From VRUE01 sp963748075 (GTDB taxonomy: Bacteria > Actinomycetota > Thermoleophilia > Solirubrobacterales > 70-9): 58,858 nt of DNA. Position numbers and translations under genes: made by a program. The stretch lies in contig CAVVHQ010000037.1 of the NCBI GenBank assembly GCA_963748075.1, positions 1 through 58,858 of the forward strand, given 5' to 3'. Below, piece by piece: positions 8,495 through 17,632 of this stretch (the stretch's first letter is position 1; every line of letters begins with the position of its first letter). The notes beneath the pieces were generated by a model. It saw only the letters and a list, made by a program, of their open reading frames with translations. It searched no databases and was not told the DNA's origin.

Positions 8495-9352
8495 CTATTT
8501 CGCCTCCTCGCCCATCAGCGCCTTCGAGCCGGCGAAGCGGATGTAGATCACCACCGCGACCATGATCAGCGCCATCAGCACGAAGGAGAGGGCGGCCGCG
8601 GCCGGGTAGTCGAGTTGCGTCTTGTACAGCGACTGGATCACGTTGCCGATCATCTGGTTGCCGGCGCTGCCGAGGAACTGGGCGTTGATGTAGTCGCCGA
8701 CGGCGGGGATGAAGGTGAGCAGCGTGCCGGCGACGATCCCCGGCGCGGAGAGCGGCAGCGTCACCCGCCAGAAGGCCGCCCGTGGGGAGGCGTAGAGGTC
8801 CTTCGCCGCCTCGATCAGCCGCTCGTCGAGCTGCTCGAGACTGGCGTAGATCGGCAGCAGCATGAAGGGCAGGAAGTTGTAGGTGAGGCCGGCGATCACG
8901 GCGCTGCCGGTCGCCAGCAGGTGACCGCTCTGCGGCACCAGGCCGATGAAGCGCAGCGCGTCGACCACCGGGCTCTGATCGGAGAGGATCGTCTCCCAAG
9001 CGAGGGTGCGGATCAGGTAGGTGGTGAAGAACGGCGCGACGACCGCGAACAGCAGCGCGTTGCGCCACCTGCCGGCCCGGAAGGCGATCGTGTAGGCGAG
9101 CGGGTAGGAGGCGACCAGCGCGATCAGGGTCGCCGCCCCGGCGTAGAGGAAGGAGCGCGCGAACTGGGTGTCGTAGAGCGACAGCGCGTCGGAGTAGTTG
9201 CCCCAGTCCCAGCTGAAGCTGAGGCTGCCGACCACCCCGGACTCGAGCGAGAGGTACCCCATGTAGAAGAGGGGCACCACGAAGAAGAGGACCAGCCAGA
9301 TCGTCCCCGGTCCGAGCAGGAGGTAGGGGACGATCCGGCGGCGTGCGGCCAT
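8495..9352 (-). CDS. potB: Spermidine/putrescine ABC transporter permease PotB
   Basis: This 285-residue integral membrane permease pairs with PotC. The N terminus (RRRIVPYLLLGPGTIWLVLFFVV) is the first membrane span. Further spans follow SFLYAGAATLIALVASYPLAY. The EAA motif appears as IEAAKDLYASPRAAFWRVTLPLSAPGI. It starts 1-2 nt after potD ends and ends where potC begins, a tight operon. No irregularity was seen. Confidence 0.93.
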   Translation of the reverse strand: MAARRRIVPYLLLGPGTIWLVLFFVVPLFYMGYLSLESGVVGSLSFSWDWGNYSDALSLYDTQFARSFLYAGAATLIALVASYPLAYTIAFRAGRWRNALLFAVVAPFFTTYLIRTLAWETILSDQSPVVDALRFIGLVPQSGHLLATGSAVIAGLTYNFLPFMLLPIYASLEQLDERLIEAAKDLYASPRAAFWRVTLPLSAPGIVAGTLLTFIPAVGDYINAQFLGSAGNQMIGNVIQSLYKTQLDYPAAAALSFVLMALIMVAVVIYIRFAGSKALMGEEAK

Positions 9353-9353
9353 C

Positions 9354-10499
9354 TCAGCCGGTCAAGACTGCGTCAAACGCCCGCGTGATGTTCTGCGTTT
9401 CTTCGGCGGAGAGCTTCGGCTGGGTGAAGCAGTTCTTGGTGAACTGGGCGGTGGGGAAGATCAGTGGGTTCTTCGCCAGTTCCGGTTCACGCTTTTCGAG
9501 GATCTGCTTCACTCCTTCCACCGGCGTGACGTAGTTCACGTATGCGGTGATGTTGGCCTGCACCTTCGGCTCGTAGACGTAGTTCATCCACGCCTCGGCC
9601 GCGGTCGGATTCGGTGCGCCGACCGGGATCACCATGTTGTCCGACCAGAGGCTGCAACCCTGGGTCGGCATCCGGAATTCGATGTTCGAGTTGTCGGCCT
9701 GGAGCTGCACCGCGTCGCCCGACCAGCCCATCACCGCCACGGCGTCGCCGCTGGTCAGGTCGCGCGCGTAGTCGTTGCCGGTGAAGCGGCGGATCTGCCC
9801 CGATTCGACCGCGCCGTCGATTTTGTCGATCGCCTTCATCCAGTCCGCTTCCGATGCGGTGTCGGGATCGATGCCCATGCAGGCCATCACCAGCGGCACG
9901 GTTTCGATGTATTCGTTGAGGAAGTCGACCTTGCCCTTGTACTTGGGGTCGAACAGGTCGCAGATCGAGTTCACTTCCGGCGCCAGGTCGGTGCGGACGA
10001 TCAACCCGCCCAACCCGCTCTGCCAGGGCACGCTGAATTCGCGGTTCGGATCGAAGCTGGGGTGGCGCAGCGACTTGGAGAGGTTCGCGTCGACATTGGG
10101 AAGGCCCGACTTGTCGACAGTCTGCAGGTAGCCGAGGTCATGCATCTTGGCTGCCATCCAGTCGGTGACGACGAAGAGGCTGCGGCCGCCCGATTCCCCC
10201 TGTTCGAGCAGCGGCTGGACCTTGCCGAAGAATTCGTCGTTCGAGTTGATGTCCTCGATGTACTTGACCTCGATCCCGGTGGTCTTTTCGAAGTTGGCGA
10301 CGGTGCCGTCCTTCCCGGGGTCGATGTAGAGGGGCCAGTTGGAGATCGTCACGTTGCCGGACGGCTTGCCTTCCAGCTCCACCGTCCCGGCTTCGCCGCC
10401 CCCGCTGCCGCAGGCCGCCAGGCCCAGCGCCAGGACCAGCGCCGCCACCGCCGCGGCGATCGCCGCCGTCGCTCCGTTGCTCGATTTCCGGCTGCCCAT
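9354..10499 (-). CDS. potD: Polyamine-binding lipoprotein PotD
   Basis: This 381-residue extracellular substrate-binding protein has a signal sequence ending in a lipobox: LALGLAACGSGGG places the acylated Cys near residue 29. The mature part has the PotD/PotF pattern, with NVTISNWPLYIDPGKDGTVANFEKTTGI at its N terminus, VPWQSGLGG, VMGWSGDAVQ and IPVGAPNPTAAEAWMNYV. It delivers putrescine or spermidine to PotBC. The ATG at 10499 gives a normal signal peptide and lies 5 nt after the potA stop. Which polyamine it prefers cannot be told from the motifs. Confidence 0.94.
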   Translation of the reverse strand: MGSRKSSNGATAAIAAAVAALVLALGLAACGSGGGEAGTVELEGKPSGNVTISNWPLYIDPGKDGTVANFEKTTGIEVKYIEDINSNDEFFGKVQPLLEQGESGGRSLFVVTDWMAAKMHDLGYLQTVDKSGLPNVDANLSKSLRHPSFDPNREFSVPWQSGLGGLIVRTDLAPEVNSICDLFDPKYKGKVDFLNEYIETVPLVMACMGIDPDTASEADWMKAIDKIDGAVESGQIRRFTGNDYARDLTSGDAVAVMGWSGDAVQLQADNSNIEFRMPTQGCSLWSDNMVIPVGAPNPTAAEAWMNYVYEPKVQANITAYVNYVTPVEGVKQILEKREPELAKNPLIFPTAQFTKNCFTQPKLSAEETQNITRAFDAVLTG

Positions 10500-10504
10500 A
10501 TCAC

Positions 10505-11692
10505 TCACCCTCTCGTCGTCGTTTCCAGCTCCGCCGTTCCGGCCGCGCCCGCCTCGGGCTCGGCCCCGCTCGCGTCGCCGTTCGGCGACTCGCGCACCAA
10601 GTGCATGTGCTCGGGCTCCCAGCTCAGCGCCACCCGGGCCCCGCCGCCCGGCAGCCGCTGCCGCTGCTCCTCGTCGGCGTTGGGGATGAGAACCGTCATC
10701 CGCACCGCCTCGCCGAGGTCGACCGCGATCTGGGTCGCGGTGCCCAGGTAGAGCGAGCTTTCGACAATCCCCTCGACCCGCGGCTCCCCGTTTGCGGCGG
10801 CGCCCCCGGGGGCGCCGGCGGCGACGGTCTCGACCCGCAGCTTCTCGGGGCGCACCACCGCGTGGCAGCGCTCGCCCACCGAGAAGCCGCTGGCGTCGGC
10901 GGCCACGATCTGGCCGCCCTCCAGCCGTACCTCGCGCGGTCCACTGACCGTCCCCGGCATCAGGTTGGAGACGCCGATGAAGCCGGCGACGAAGGTGGTG
11001 GCGGGATGTTCGTAGACCTGCTCGGGGTCGCCGACCTGCTCGACCCGGCCGCAGTTCATCACCGCGATCCGGTCGCTCATCGTCAGCGCCTCCTCCTGAT
11101 CGTGAGTGACGTAGACGAAGGTGATCCCGACCTCGCGCTGGATCCGCTTCAGCTCGACCTGGAGGCCCTTGCGCAGCTTCAGGTCGAGGGCGCCGAGCGG
11201 CTCGTCGAGCAGCAGCACCTTCGGCAGGTTGACCAGCGCCCGCGCCAGCGCCACCCGCTGCTGCTGGCCGCCGGAGAGCTGCGCCGGGCGCCGTTTCGCC
11301 TCGCCGGCCAGCCCGACCCGCTCCAGCTCGGACGCGACCCTCCGCCCGATCTCCCGCTTCGGCACCCGCTTGCGCTTCAGCCCGAAGGCGACGTTGTCCT
11401 CGACGCTGAGGTGGGGGAAGAGCGCGTAGCTCTGGAAGACGGTGTTGGTGGGGCGCCTGTGCGGCGGCAGGTCGGCCACGTCGGCGCCCTCGATCCGGAT
11501 CCGCCCCTCGCTCGGCCGCTCGAAGCCGGCGAGGATCCGCAGCGTCGTCGTCTTGCCGCAGCCGCTCGGCCCGAGCAGGGTGAAGAACTCGCCTCCGGCC
11601 AGCTCCAGGCTGACGTCGTCCACGGCCACCAGCTCGTCGAATCGCTTGGTGACTCGGTGAAGCTCGACGCTTGGAACCGTGGCTTCTTCCAT
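10505..11692 (-). CDS. potA: Polyamine ABC transporter ATPase PotA
   Basis: ATPase subunit powering PotBC. The Walker A motif (LLGPSGCGKTTTLR) lies near residue 40. It is followed by the Q-loop (TVFQSYALFP), signature LSGGQQQRVALARAL, Walker B (VLLLDEPLGALD) and the H-loop (VYVTHDQEEA). A C-terminal TOBE/OB region (FIGVSNLMPG, then VRPEKLRVE) follows. The ATG at 11692 begins MEEATVPSVELHRV. An in-frame ATG at 11755 would add 21 unlikely residues. It is the first gene of the operon and divergent from the aminotransferase, with a palindromic operator candidate between them. Confidence 0.93.
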   Translation of the reverse strand: MEEATVPSVELHRVTKRFDELVAVDDVSLELAGGEFFTLLGPSGCGKTTTLRILAGFERPSEGRIRIEGADVADLPPHRRPTNTVFQSYALFPHLSVEDNVAFGLKRKRVPKREIGRRVASELERVGLAGEAKRRPAQLSGGQQQRVALARALVNLPKVLLLDEPLGALDLKLRKGLQVELKRIQREVGITFVYVTHDQEEALTMSDRIAVMNCGRVEQVGDPEQVYEHPATTFVAGFIGVSNLMPGTVSGPREVRLEGGQIVAADASGFSVGERCHAVVRPEKLRVETVAAGAPGGAAANGEPRVEGIVESSLYLGTATQIAVDLGEAVRMTVLIPNADEEQRQRLPGGGARVALSWEPEHMHLVRESPNGDASGAEPEAGAAGTAELETTTRG

Positions 11693-11802
11693 CCTCCTCC
11701 TCGCAGCTCGGGAGTCGTGCCCAGATGGAGCCGACTCCCAAGACGGTATGTCCAAGCCGGAGCCTTTACAAGTGGCGACGGCACAAATTCAGGCTCGGTA
11801 CT

Positions 11803-11817
11803 TGTACAGTCTGTACA
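11803..11817. promoter_or_regulatory. Palindromic operator candidate TGTACAG-T-CTGTACA
   Basis: This is a perfect 7+1+7 inverted repeat in the 160-220 bp gap between divergent potA and the class III aminotransferase. The position fits an operator controlling both directions. The PucR-type regulator encoded at 13304 is the nearest candidate, but binding is inference only. A single CTGTACA half also occurs upstream of gadB at about 1387-1393. Confidence 0.45.
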
Positions 11818-11915
11818 TGGCACTGCCAAGTCCTCGACTTGATGACCATTGCACAGTGGCCATATCGGCTCTAGCGTTGTCCAGAACGTCGTAGCCAAGA
11901 GAGGAGACGGATCGC

Positions 11916-13301
11916 ATGGCCATTGCGTCGCAGACCACCGGAGCGGCTCGCGCCGAGCTCCAGGAGCTGGCGATGCGGCACCTCTGGATGCACTTCTCGC
12001 GGATGGGCTCCTACGGCCGCGGCCAGGAGATCCCGATCATCGTCCGCGGCGACGGCTGCTACGTCTACGACGAGCACGGCAACCGCTACCTCGACGGCCT
12101 CTCGGCGCTGTTCTGCGTCAACGCCGGCCACGGCCGCGCCGAGCTGGGCGAGGCGGCGGCCCGCCAGGTCTCCGAGCTCGACTTCTACACGCTGTGGAGC
12201 TACGCCCACCCGCGGGCGATCGAGCTGGCGGCGCGGATCGCCTCGCTCGCACCCGGCGACCTCAACCGCGTCTTCTTCACCTCGGGCGGCTCGGAGGCGG
12301 TCGAGTCGGCGCTGAAGCTGGCGCGCAACTACCACCGCATCCGCGGCAAGGGCCAGAAGCACAAGGTGATCGCCCGTGAGATCGCCTACCACGGCACCTC
12401 GCTCGGCGCCCTCTCGGCGACCGGGATCACCGATCTGCGCGCCCAGTTCGAGCCGCTCGCGCCGGGCGGCTGCCACGTGCCGAACACCAACCTCTACCGC
12501 TGGCCGGAGGACCGCCACCCGCTCTGGGCGGCGGCGGCGATCGAGGAGCGGATCCAGTTCGAGGGACCGGACACGGTCGCCGCGGTGATCCTCGAGCCGG
12601 TCCAGAACGCCGGCGGCTGCTTCGTCCCGCCCGACGGCTACTTCCAGCAGGTGCGGGAGATCTGCGACCGCTACGACGTCCTGATGATCTCCGACGAGGT
12701 GATCTGCGCCTGGGGCCGGCTCGGCCACTGGCTCGGCTGCGAACGGTTCGGCTACGTCCCCGACCTGATCACCGTGGCGAAGGCGCTGACCTCGGCCTAC
12801 GCGCCGATGGGCGCGGTGATCGCCTCCGACGCGATCGCCGAGCCCTTCATGCAGGGCGACGTCTCCTTCGCCCACGGCTTCACCTTCGCCGGCCATCCGG
12901 TCGCCTCGGCGGTCGCGATGGCCAACCTCGACGTCTTCGAGCAGGAGAACCTCTGCGGGCACGTGCTCGCCAAGGAGGCCGAGTTCCGCCAGATGCTCGA
13001 GACGCTGCACGACCTGCCGATCGTCGGCGACGTGCGCGGCGCCGGCTTCTTCCAGGCGATCGAGCTGGTCAAGGACAAGGAGACCAAGGAGGGCTTCGAC
13101 GACGAGGAGGCCGAGGACCTGCTGCGCGGCTTCCTCTCGGGCGAGCTCTACCGTCGCGGGCTGATCTGCCGAGCCGACGATCGCGGCGACCCGGTGATCC
13201 AGCTCGCGCCGCCGCTGATCGCCGACAGCGAGCAGTTCGAAGAGATCCACGACGTGCTGCGCGGCGTGCTCTCCGACGCCTGGGAGCGGATTCGAAGATA
13301 G
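11916..13301 (+). CDS. Class III omega-aminotransferase (putrescine/beta-alanine--pyruvate type)
   Basis: This 461-residue PLP enzyme moves a terminal amino group from an omega-amino acid or diamine to pyruvate. Features in order are YVYDEHGNRYLDGLSALFCVNAGHG, the PLP-phosphate-binding TSGGSEAVESALKLAR, the Asp motif MISDEVICAWGRLG, and the Schiff-base lysine in TVAKALTSAYAPMGA. It starts with ATG at 11916 after GAGAGGAG. It shares a divergent promoter region with potA and is followed 2 nt later by the PucR regulator. Subfamily choice between putrescine, GABA and beta-alanine donors is not resolved. Alanine produced here can be recycled by the alanine dehydrogenase downstream. Confidence 0.9.
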   Translation: MAIASQTTGAARAELQELAMRHLWMHFSRMGSYGRGQEIPIIVRGDGCYVYDEHGNRYLDGLSALFCVNAGHGRAELGEAAARQVSELDFYTLWSYAHPRAIELAARIASLAPGDLNRVFFTSGGSEAVESALKLARNYHRIRGKGQKHKVIAREIAYHGTSLGALSATGITDLRAQFEPLAPGGCHVPNTNLYRWPEDRHPLWAAAAIEERIQFEGPDTVAAVILEPVQNAGGCFVPPDGYFQQVREICDRYDVLMISDEVICAWGRLGHWLGCERFGYVPDLITVAKALTSAYAPMGAVIASDAIAEPFMQGDVSFAHGFTFAGHPVASAVAMANLDVFEQENLCGHVLAKEAEFRQMLETLHDLPIVGDVRGAGFFQAIELVKDKETKEGFDDEEAEDLLRGFLSGELYRRGLICRADDRGDPVIQLAPPLIADSEQFEEIHDVLRGVLSDAWERIRR

Positions 13302-13303
13302 GC

Positions 13304-14872
13304 GTGCCGATGCTCACCGTCCAGAGCCTGCTCGACGAGCTCGGCCTCGACCTTGCGGCGGGGGGCGACGCGGCGGAGGCGCCGGTTCGCTGGGTCCACA
13401 TCTCCGAGCTCGAGGACCCGACCCCGTGGCTCTCCGGCAACGAGCTGATGCTGACCACCGGCATCCCGCTCGACAGCCCCGCCAAGCAGCGCTCCTACAT
13501 CCGCCTGCTCGCCGAGCACAACCTCGCCGGGCTCGGCTTCGGCACCGGCTTCAGCCACAAGAAGCTGCCGAAAGCGCTGCTCGAGGAGGCCCGCGAGTGC
13601 GACTTCCCGCTTTTCGAGGTGCCCTACTCGATGCCGTTCATCGCGATCACCGAGAAGGCCTTCGCCCGCCTCGTCAACGAGCAGTACGAGGTCCTGCAGC
13701 GCGGCATCGCCGTGCAGCGGAGGCTCGAGCGGCTGGTCCTCGAAGAGCGCGGCCTGGAGGAGATCATCACGGCGATCGCCTCCGCGGTCGGCGGCACGGT
13801 GGCGATCCTCAACGGCCGCGGAGAGCGGATCGCCGGGCGCGGCTTCCGCCGCCAGCTTTCCGCCGACGCGGTCAAGGCGATTCGCGACGAGGCGCTCGCC
13901 CACACCGCCGACGGCCATCCCTTCGTGCCCACCCACCCCTCGATCGCCGGCCGGGCGCTGGCCCAGCCGGTGATCTCGCCGGGCGGGGGTCCGCCGCAGG
14001 CCTGGGTGGTGATCGTCCGCGACTCCGGCGGGCTCGGCGATTTCGAGCGGCTGATCCTCCAGCAGGCGGTCGCCGTCGTCGCGCTCGAGCTGATGCGCCG
14101 CCGCGTCGCCCGCGAGACCGAGCGCCGCCTCGCCGGCGACGTGCTGGCCGGCGCCCTGGGCGGCCGCCTCGATCCCTCCGAGCTGCGCCGCCGGCTGGAG
14201 CCGTTCGGGATCGGCGACGAGGCGGCGGTGCTCGTCTTCGACCTCGACGACCCCTTGGCCGCCGAGCCGGCGCTGGAGCGGGCGCTCGCCGCCGACGCTT
14301 GCCCGGCGGTCGTCGCGCCCCACGCCAGCGGCACCCGCGAGCTGCTCTGCGCGGTCGTCGACGCGGCCGACCGCGACCCGGTCGACCTCGCCCTCGACGC
14401 GCGGCGCGCCCTGATCAAAGAGCGCGGCACGGTGCGCGCCGCGGCCAGCCGCCCCGCCCCGGCGGAGGAGCTGCGCCACTCCTTCCACGAGGCCCGCTGC
14501 GCGCTGGAGGCGACCGCCTTCTCCCACAACAACGGTGAGCCCGAGGTGGCGTCGTGGCGCGACCTCGGCGCCTTCACCCTGCTGCTCTCGATCCAGGACG
14601 ACGAGGCGCTGGGGCTCTACTGCGACAGCGTCCTCGGCCCGATCGAGGAGGGCGACGACGAGTACGGCGGCGAGCTGCTGCGCTCGCTGGAGGCCTTCAT
14701 CGAGCAAAACGGCCAGTGGGAGCGCGCTGCCCGCCAGGTCTACTGCCACCGCCACACGCTGCGCTACCGGATGCGCAAGGTCGAAGAGCTGACCGGGCGC
14801 GACCTCTCGCGCGCCCACGACCGGATCGAGTTCTGGCTGGCGCTGCGCGCCAGGGAGCTGTTGAGCCAATGA
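13304..14872 (+). CDS. PucR-family transcriptional regulator
   Basis: This 522-residue regulator has an N-terminal purine-catabolism-regulator domain (LTVQSLLDELGLDL to VPYSMPFIAITEKAF, roughly 1-125) and a central GGDEF-like degenerate domain. It ends with a PucR C-terminal helix-turn-helix (LLRSLEAFIEQNGQWERAARQVYCHRHTLRYRMRKVEELTGRDL, about 465-510). Its start (GTG 13304 or ATG 13310) lies 2-8 nt after the aminotransferase stop, so the two are co-transcribed. PucR-type proteins often control nitrogen-compound catabolism. The adjoining transporter and catabolic genes are therefore its likely targets, which is inference. Confidence 0.9.
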   Translation: MPMLTVQSLLDELGLDLAAGGDAAEAPVRWVHISELEDPTPWLSGNELMLTTGIPLDSPAKQRSYIRLLAEHNLAGLGFGTGFSHKKLPKALLEEARECDFPLFEVPYSMPFIAITEKAFARLVNEQYEVLQRGIAVQRRLERLVLEERGLEEIITAIASAVGGTVAILNGRGERIAGRGFRRQLSADAVKAIRDEALAHTADGHPFVPTHPSIAGRALAQPVISPGGGPPQAWVVIVRDSGGLGDFERLILQQAVAVVALELMRRRVARETERRLAGDVLAGALGGRLDPSELRRRLEPFGIGDEAAVLVFDLDDPLAAEPALERALAADACPAVVAPHASGTRELLCAVVDAADRDPVDLALDARRALIKERGTVRAAASRPAPAEELRHSFHEARCALEATAFSHNNGEPEVASWRDLGAFTLLLSIQDDEALGLYCDSVLGPIEEGDDEYGGELLRSLEAFIEQNGQWERAARQVYCHRHTLRYRMRKVEELTGRDLSRAHDRIEFWLALRARELLSQ

Positions 14873-14975
14873 CCAATTCCGCCCGCGTGCTCTGCTCCCG
14901 GGGCACGGCCAGAGAGTCAGAAGGCGATGACGTACCCCTCACGCGTCCGCCGCGGGCGGGTTGCGGAGGTCTTCG

Positions 14976-16154
14976 ATGCGTGTAGGAGTGCCCAGCGAGG
15001 TCAAGCCGGACGAGTACCGGGTCGCGATCACCCCCGCCGGAGTGCGGGAATTGGTCGACCACGGTCACGATGTGCTGGTCGAGGCCGGGGCCGGGGAGGG
15101 CAGCGCTGTCACCGACGCCGAATTCGAGGCGCAGGGGGCCCACATCGCCCCCGACGCCGCCGCGGTGTTCGGCTCGGCTGAGCTGGTTCTGAAGGTGAAG
15201 GAGCCCCAGCCGACCGAAATCGAGATGCTCCAGCCGGGGCAGCTGCTCTTCGCCTACCTGCACCTGGCGCCCGACCCCGAGCAGACCCGCGGCCTCTGCG
15301 GCTCCGGCGCGACCTGCATCGCCTACGAGACGGTCGAGGACGCCCGCGGCCGCCTGCCGCTGCTCGCGCCGATGAGCGAGATCGCCGGCAAGCTCGCCGC
15401 CCAGGCCGGCGCCTTCATGCTCGAGAAGCCGCTCGGCGGGCGCGGCATCCTGCTCGGCGGCGTGCCCGGCGTCGCCGCCGCCAACGTGATGGTGATCGGG
15501 GCTGGGGTGGTCGGCATGAACGCCGCCTTCATCGCGATCGGCATGGAGGCCGACGTGTTCGTCTACGACAAGTCGATCGACCGGCTGCGGGAGCTGGAGC
15601 CGGCCTTCGCCGGCCGCTGCTCGACCGTCTACTCGACCACGCTGGCGGTCGAGGAGATGCTGCCCCGCGCCGACCTGGTGATCGGCGCGGTCCTCGTCCA
15701 CGGCGCCCGCGCCCCCTTCGTGGTGCGGCGCGAGCAGCTCGCCCTGATGAAGCCCGGCGCCGTGCTGGTCGACGTGGCGATCGACCAGGGCGGCTGCTTC
15801 GAGACCTCGCGGCCGACCACCCACCGGGAACCGACCTTCGCGGTCGACGGGATCACCCACTACTGCGTCACCAACATGCCCGGCGCGGTCCCGATCAGCT
15901 CGACCCACGCGCTGACCAACGCGACGCTCCCCTACGCGATCGCGCTCGCCGACCGGGGCGTCGCGGGGGCGATCCGCCGCGACCCGGGGCTGCGACCGGG
16001 GATCAACGTCGCGGCCGGTCAGGTCACCCACCCGGCGGTCGCCGAGGCGGTGGGGACGAGCTGCGTGCCGGTGGAAAAGGCGCTCGAAGTGGAAATCCCC
16101 GCCGATGGGCCGAAAAGTGGAGCCGGACTCCACTTTTCGGCCCATCGGCCCTGA
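14976..16154 (+). CDS. ald: Alanine dehydrogenase, C-terminally extended by a palindrome
   Basis: Reversibly deaminates L-alanine to pyruvate with NAD+. Residues 1-370 are canonical: RVGVPSEVKPDEYRVAITPAGV, the catalytic Lys in LVLKVKEPQ, the active-site His in FAYLHLAPD, the NAD motif VIGAGVVGMNAA, and ITHYCVTNMPGAVP. The ATG at 14976 has CGGAGG 6 nt upstream. The protein is 392 residues, about 20 longer than usual. The extra tail (DGPKSGAGLHFSAHRP) is encoded by palindrome C2, which also supplies the stop region. It probably closes the alanine/pyruvate cycle of the upstream aminotransferase. Confidence 0.93.
   Translation: MRVGVPSEVKPDEYRVAITPAGVRELVDHGHDVLVEAGAGEGSAVTDAEFEAQGAHIAPDAAAVFGSAELVLKVKEPQPTEIEMLQPGQLLFAYLHLAPDPEQTRGLCGSGATCIAYETVEDARGRLPLLAPMSEIAGKLAAQAGAFMLEKPLGGRGILLGGVPGVAAANVMVIGAGVVGMNAAFIAIGMEADVFVYDKSIDRLRELEPAFAGRCSTVYSTTLAVEEMLPRADLVIGAVLVHGARAPFVVRREQLALMKPGAVLVDVAIDQGGCFETSRPTTHREPTFAVDGITHYCVTNMPGAVPISSTHALTNATLPYAIALADRGVAGAIRRDPGLRPGINVAAGQVTHPAVAEAVGTSCVPVEKALEVEIPADGPKSGAGLHFSAHRP
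16101..16149. repeat. Family C palindrome, copy 2 (inside the ald reading frame)
   Basis: 49 bp with perfect 22-bp arms around CCGGA. It shares GGGCCGAAAAGT and its complement with the copies at 7579, 37953 and 43549. It is read in frame at the 3' end of ald and supplies the last residues of the protein. It could also fold as a hairpin in the mRNA just before the aldehyde dehydrogenase gene. Confidence 0.9.
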
Positions 16155-16174
16155 AAAATGGAGGTGCCCGACTG

Positions 16175-17618
16175 ATGGCGACGGCGGAGAAGACGAAGCT
16201 GAGGAACCTGATCGGCGGCAAGGCGACCGACCCGGTCGAGGGCGGCAGCGAGGACGTCGTCAACCCGGCGAGCGGCGAGGCGATCGCCGAGGCGCCGCTG
16301 TCGACCAAGGCAGACGTCGACGCGGCGGTCGCGGCGGCGAAGGACGCGTTCGACGGCTGGGCGGCGACGCCGCCGGGGGAACGGGCGCGGGCGCTGCTGC
16401 GGATCGCCGACCTGATCGAGGAGCGGGGCGAGGAGATCGCCGACCTCGAGGCGGCCGACGCGGGCAAGCCGCGCAGCGCGGTGCTCGAGGACGAGGTGCC
16501 GGTGATGGCCGACAACCTGCGCTTCTTCGCCGGCGCCGCCCGCTGCCTGGAGGGACGCGCGGCGGGCGAGTACATGGAGGGACACACCTCGTTCATCCGC
16601 CGCGAGCCGGTCGGCGTGGTCGGCCAGATCACCCCCTGGAACTACCCGCTGATGATGGCGATCTGGAAGATCGGCCCGGCGCTCGGCGCCGGCAACACGG
16701 TCGTCCTCAAGCCGGCCGAGACGACGCCGCTCACCACCCTGCTGTTCGCCGAGTGGTGCGCGGAGATCCTGCCGCCCGGCGTGTTCAACGCGATCGGCGG
16801 CCACGGCGAGCCGACCGGGGTCGAGCTGGTCACCCACCCCGACGTCGAGATGGTCTCGCTGACCGGCTCGCCGCCGACCGGCAAATGGATCGCCAAGGCG
16901 GCGGCCGACACCCTGAAGCGCGTCCACCTCGAGCTGGGGGGGAAGGCGCCGGTGGTCGTCTTCGACGACGCCTCGATGGAGGCGGCGCTGGAGACGATCG
17001 CCGGCACCGGCTACTACAACTGCGGCCAGGACTGCACGGCGGCCTGCCGCGTGCTGGCCTCGAGCGCCGTCTACGACGACGTGGTCGGCGGGCCTCGCCT
17101 CCGAGGCCCGCAAGCTGGTGCTCGGCGACACGCTCTCCGCCGACACCACGCTGGGGCCGCTCAACTCGCAGCGCCAGCGCGAGCGGGTCGAGGGCTTCCT
17201 GCAGCGCAAGCCCGACAGGGCCGAGGTCGTCACCGGCGGCGAGCAGCCCGACCGGCCCGGCTACTTCCTCGAGCCGACCGTGATCGCCGGGGTCGAGCAG
17301 GACGACGAGATGGTCCAGAACGAGATCTTCGGCCCGGTGATCACCGTGCAGCCGTTCGGCGACGAGGAGAAGGCGATCGAGTGGGCGAACGGCACCCGCT
17401 ACGGCCTCGCCTCCTCGGTCTGGACGCGCGACGTCGGCCGGGCGATGCGGGTCGCCAACGCGCTGCGCTTCGGCTGCGTCTGGATCAACGACCACATCCC
17501 GCTCGTCTCCGAGATGCCGCACGGCGGCTACAAGGAGTCCGGCTACGGCAAGGACCTCTCGATGTACGCCCTGGAGGACTACACCGAGATCAAGCACGTG
17601 ATGGTGAACCTGGACTGA
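16175..17618 (+). CDS. NAD-dependent aldehyde dehydrogenase (aminobutyraldehyde/betaine aldehyde type), frameshifted
   Basis: Classic ALDH motifs are present: GQITPWNYPLMMAIWKIGPALGAGN, KPAETTPL, SLTGSPPTGK, the catalytic Glu in LELGGKAPVVV and the catalytic Cys in NCGQDCTAACR. The C-terminal half lies in the next frame: NEIFGPVITVQPF, INDHIPLVSEMPHGGYKESGYGKD. Removing one G at the GGCGGG run near 17088 joins them into a normal protein of about 480 residues. The sequence resembles gamma-aminobutyraldehyde and betaine aldehyde dehydrogenases. With the amine oxidase and aminotransferase it would convert 4-aminobutanal to GABA. The start ATG at 16175 lies 20 nt after ald. Confidence 0.85.
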
Positions 17619-17632
17619 CCGCATCGCCGGGA

